Below are positions 13,791 to 16,688 of a DNA stretch of 16,688 bases, piece after piece. The position numbers and the translations under genes were made by a program. Source of the stretch: Fimbriimonadaceae bacterium (GTDB lineage: Bacteria > Armatimonadota > Fimbriimonadia > Fimbriimonadales > Fimbriimonadaceae); the NCBI GenBank assembly GCA_019694835.1, contig JAIBBE010000236.1, forward strand, positions 1 to 16,688. The letters are read 5' to 3'. Each line of letters opens with the position of its first letter. Position 1 is the first letter of the stretch. A model generated the notes under the pieces. The model was not told the DNA's origin, searched no databases, and saw nothing but the letters and a program-made list of their open reading frames with translations.

Positions 13791-14680
13791 CACTGGTCGA
13801 GGAGGTACTTCCGCGTCCTGGGCCATCCGAGGTTGCCGCCCCGGAACCGAAGGCAAGCGGCTTCTGGTCGCGCGCCTCGCTGCCAGAAATGCTCGTCCGT
13901 CCCGACGAGGGGTGGTGGCAGAATCACGGCAAACTGATGGACCTTGGCGACGATACACGGTCCCCAATCGTCAGCTTCGCCGATCGCCAGCGTCACCGCT
14001 GGAGTGATCGGCGTGTCGCCGTCCAGCGCCAAATGGAACCTCTCGATAATGGATTCATCCGGCTGCGAAAGCTGCTGACGCACCGACCTGAGTGGCGCGA
14101 TGTAGCGGTATCCGAGCATGGCGAAGGCGGCTAGGTAGCCCGCCTTCAGCGTCGCGACTTGGGCCTTCCTCGGATGATGACTTCCAAAGTCCAGCCGGAT
14201 CTGGTTCTCGGCGCGGTGTTCTCCATTGAATCCAAGGCGTCCGAGAACCCGCCGCACGGCCCGTGGATCACTCGCGTTGGCAGCCTCATCTATGCGAACG
14301 CTGGAGCCGGTGGCGCTTAGGCGGACGGCGATACGTTCCTCTCCGACGGCGAGCTGCGCCGGGATCGGCGTCGTCAACGTCCCTGCCGCGAAGTCGTGAA
14401 CTGTCCGTGCTGGGCCGATGTGCTTCTCCAGGGTGTAACCTGCGGCAGAGTTGCACTCGCGACAGGTGAGAACGAGTTTGCGACCGCCCGCCACTCGGGC
14501 GGGTACATGCTCCCGCGTCAGATCTCCCGGACTCGCGAAGCCACGCATGCAGAGGGGACATGCGTACAGACCCCGAATGCGCCCGGCGCTCGCACGTTCG
14601 ACTGCCGCCGCGCCGGCGTCGAACCAGCTCCTAGGACTCCAGGTCCGCTGCACCATTCGCGGTCTTCGCATATCGCTCAT
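13790..14680 (-). CDS. HNH endonuclease
   Basis: A 296-aa protein with an HNH (beta-beta-alpha metal) nuclease domain near the N-terminus. ACPLC supplies C41 and C44, TREHVP supplies E57 and H58, and LTCRECNSAAG supplies C73, C76 and N77. The paired CxxC motifs suggest a structural zinc, and H58 with N77 and a later His (H87 possible) would make the metal-dependent active site. This resembles HNH_5-type domains. Residues 100-296 are an unassigned alpha/beta region without known motifs, possibly for target or partner binding. The start ATG overlaps the upstream stop (ATGA, 14677-14680) and the stop overlaps the next start (TGATG), so the nuclease is made in fixed ratio with the two large helical proteins. 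Likely the DNA- or RNA-cutting effector of that operon (inference). Confidence 0.88.
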   Translation of the reverse strand: MSDMRRPRMVQRTWSPRSWFDAGAAAVERASAGRIRGLYACPLCMRGFASPGDLTREHVPARVAGGRKLVLTCRECNSAAGYTLEKHIGPARTVHDFAAGTLTTPIPAQLAVGEERIAVRLSATGSSVRIDEAANASDPRAVRRVLGRLGFNGEHRAENQIRLDFGSHHPRKAQVATLKAGYLAAFAMLGYRYIAPLRSVRQQLSQPDESIIERFHLALDGDTPITPAVTLAIGEADDWGPCIVAKVHQFAVILPPPLVGTDEHFWQRGARPEAACLRFRGGNLGWPRTRKYLLDQ

Positions 14681-16688
14681 GTCGGCGTGGTTCCCATCCG
14701 GCTGGCAAGTTCCATGGCGACCTCGTGTTGTTGAGCAACCAATCCGAGGAGGATGCGCCGGAACGCGTCGGCAGCGCTGGCATCGAGGCGACTCAACGAA
14801 GCATCTGTCTGCCAGATTGCCAGCAGCAGGCCGGCCAACTCGTCGCCCTCTTCATGCAATGGTCGGCTGTCCGTTGAGATCGAGTTACCGATCCAGATCA
14901 GGCCGTCCGGAAGTAGTTCACTACCCGGGGCAGTAGTGCAGAACCGGGCCAGAAGTCCCACGTTGCCGGCCGAGCGCTCCAACCATTGGGACGCCCATTC
15001 GGCGTACGTGGCTTGAAATTCACGCACGATCCGTCGATGGGATGCGTTCCACGGCGCCATGCCATCAAGACCGAGAAGTGAGTTCCAGAGCCTACCCGCT
15101 CGGAAGCGCGCGACGTTACCTCGCTTCCAGGATGGTGCGTGGCTCGCGAAGTCGATGATGGCTTTCCACTCCACCTCGAACTCCGAGTCGGGACGCGCAT
15201 CGATGAGGCCCGCGTGAATCCAGGCCTGCAGGAAGGTCTCGGTCCAGTAGTGCGCAATCGGACCGATCTCGATCAGCGGTTGCCAGAGCCGAGATGGTTC
15301 TTCTGAGGGCCTCATTTCGAGGATTCGCAGTGGAAGGGTGCGGAGGAGCGCGTAGTCCTCCTGGAAAGGAGTTCCGTCTGCCTCGCCATAGCGGTCCACG
15401 TTCAGTCGGAGACGGCTGCAAAGCGCCAGGACCGACTGTTCGTAGTAGCCGATCCAACGTTCTCTCTGATCTTGCCTAGACAAGGAATCCAGGGACTGGA
15501 TGAAGTCCCAGGCAGCGGACCAACGCGAGATAAAGATTCCAGGCCCCATTTGCTGCCCTTTCCCACGCTTCGGAGGTGGGTTCATCAGAACGGCCCAGGG
15601 CGGAACGGTTGCGGTAAGCTTCCCGGAGACGAAGTCCCGAATCCCACGCTCATGACGTCTGATGACGGCTTCGTGGGCCGGCTTGTCCCGTGGGTTCGCC
15701 TGTAACGAGGCGATGAGCGCCAAGTGCTGGAGCCGGATGAAGTCCTCGTCCAGGCCGGCTTGCTGTCTCCACGCGGCGGCGAAGAAGCGCCTGACGGCCC
15801 CGATGTGGAAACCGTTGACGAGCTGAGCGGCGGCCGCCCGAACTCTTGGCTCTGTCCGGTTCTCGGCCAGCAATATGGGTACCGTGTCGGCGGCGAAGAA
15901 ATCCCACGACCATTCGCTCACAGTGAATGGTGAGTCGAATCCAGTCGCGCGCGGCGGTTCGTCGAAGGCGTCAAGGGTGGCCTGACGACACCAGTCTGCG
16001 ACCTCCGGGTGTGCCCTGCACCACGCACGCGCGCGGGAGAGCAACACCGCCGCAACGCCACAAGCGATATCGCGGGGTTGGGTGAGCTCGCCCGTGCCAG
16101 CTTCCGCGTTCTGTAGACGGTCGATAGCCTCCAACCAGAACAGCATGAGCTCGCCCTCGGGCGGGATCGGTTCGTCCCCATCGACAAGGCGGCGCAGACG
16201 CATCGGCATTTGAAGCCACCAGAGATGGCGGTTGATCTCTTCATCCGAAGCTCGTGCAGCTTCCAACAAGTCCTGTGGCGGTTGAAAGGCGATCCGGCCA
16301 TCCCCGAGGTCGAACCAGTTGCCCACGTCGAACACTGCGACCAGCGTGCCGATCCAGTGCGGGACGGGGTCTCCCGCTTCATCGAGCCAAGCAGCCCGCA
16401 GCGTCTTGAGGAACACCTGCTCTGAGGGGTCCAGGAGGAAGCGCTCGATCGCAAGCTGCTGGATTTCGAGCTTCCGAAACGGTTGGTCGTGCCACTCCGC
16501 GACGGCAGTAGCGAGCGGTTTGCCGGTCATCCACTCGCCCACCATCCACGGCCGCTGCAATTCCATCGTTGCCTTGTGTTGCCTGTCCCATACAAGGATC
16601 TCGCGAGATGTCATCAGCGGTCGCAGTTCTGCGGACAGCCGCTCGGGATAGCGGGCCGCGACCGACAGCAGCACTCCGACTAACGCAA
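14677..16688 (-). CDS. Large helical protein, C-terminal part (5' end outside the window)
   Basis: The frame has no stop before the right edge, so at least 669 codons are present and the gene starts beyond 16688. A GTG at 16674 exists but is probably internal, since the frame continues through it. The visible part is Trp-rich and predominantly helical, for example REILVWDRQHKATMELQRPW near its beginning and AVLLSRARAWCRAHPEVADW in the middle, consistent with an alpha-solenoid. A short basic loop (PPPKRGKGQQMGPG) interrupts it. No NTP-binding or nuclease motif is visible; such a domain, if present, would lie in the missing N-terminus. The stop overlaps the HNH start by 4 nt (ATGA). Large proteins with an N-terminal NTPase and a helical C-terminus are common in defence loci, so that architecture is worth testing. 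Confidence 0.85.
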   Translation of the reverse strand, partial: ALVGVLLSVAARYPERLSAELRPLMTSREILVWDRQHKATMELQRPWMVGEWMTGKPLATAVAEWHDQPFRKLEIQQLAIERFLLDPSEQVFLKTLRAAWLDEAGDPVPHWIGTLVAVFDVGNWFDLGDGRIAFQPPQDLLEAARASDEEINRHLWWLQMPMRLRRLVDGDEPIPPEGELMLFWLEAIDRLQNAEAGTGELTQPRDIACGVAAVLLSRARAWCRAHPEVADWCRQATLDAFDEPPRATGFDSPFTVSEWSWDFFAADTVPILLAENRTEPRVRAAAAQLVNGFHIGAVRRFFAAAWRQQAGLDEDFIRLQHLALIASLQANPRDKPAHEAVIRRHERGIRDFVSGKLTATVPPWAVLMNPPPKRGKGQQMGPGIFISRWSAAWDFIQSLDSLSRQDQRERWIGYYEQSVLALCSRLRLNVDRYGEADGTPFQEDYALLRTLPLRILEMRPSEEPSRLWQPLIEIGPIAHYWTETFLQAWIHAGLIDARPDSEFEVEWKAIIDFASHAPSWKRGNVARFRAGRLWNSLLGLDGMAPWNASHRRIVREFQATYAEWASQWLERSAGNVGLLARFCTTAPGSELLPDGLIWIGNSISTDSRPLHEEGDELAGLLLAIWQTDASLSRLDASAADAFRRILLGLVAQQHEVAMELASRMGTTPT

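Noticed and set aside
13791..13967. Upstream extension of the 1101-aa protein to the start at 13967
   Set aside because: The extra 59 residues are Arg/Pro-rich and overlap the HNH coding region in another frame; the TGATG overlap at 13790 is a better start.
1..16688. CRISPR arrays, insertion sequences or integrase genes
   Set aside because: No regularly spaced direct repeats, transposase motifs or recombinase motifs were found on either strand.

Overview
The window looks like a chromosomal accessory region, probably a defence island, from a high-GC Gram-positive bacterium (Actinomycetota). This rests on the GC-rich coding style with mostly G/C third codon positions, frequent 1-4 nt gene overlaps, a possible leaderless promoter, and a TIR protein with an N-terminal Cys/His knuckle and Ser/Gly/Tyr-rich linker of a type I associate with actinobacteria. 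No ribosomal RNA, intact tRNA, transposase, integrase or CRISPR array is visible.

Left part (1-1660): about 700 bases with no convincing gene except one weak 80-codon ORF. Next comes an unrecognised minus-strand gene (702-1289), then a divergent gap with a short plus-strand ORF (1463-1657). The coding signal of that ORF ends almost exactly where the frame of the next large gene takes over, so the 5' end of that gene is unresolved.

Central operon (about 1705-8755, plus strand): two unrecognised proteins (about 472 and 338 aa) and a 1540-aa DEAH-box helicase of the HrpA/HrpB class, joined by two 4-nt stop/start overlaps (ATGA at 3120, GTGA at 4133). The helicase has an N-terminal Cys4 zinc-binding candidate, a complete DEAH core with an unusual motif VI, a helicase-associated domain, a long middle region, and three tandem DUF349 repeats at the C-terminus. 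I do not recognise this set as a named system. It is the best candidate here for an undescribed system acting on nucleic acid, perhaps in phage defence.

Middle gap (8756-9394): no convincing gene. It holds a 23-nt segment resembling a tRNA-Gly 3' end with an internal deletion, possibly an old island boundary.

Right part (9395-16688): a plus-strand TIR-domain gene (9395-10120) converges on a tightly coupled minus-strand operon. In transcription order that operon encodes a large alpha-helical protein cut by the right edge of the window, an HNH nuclease, and a 1101-aa alpha-helical repeat protein. The overlaps are 4 nt (ATGA) and 1 nt (TGATG). Large helical proteins coupled to an HNH nuclease, next to a TIR protein, suggest a second defence module; this is inference from architecture and context.
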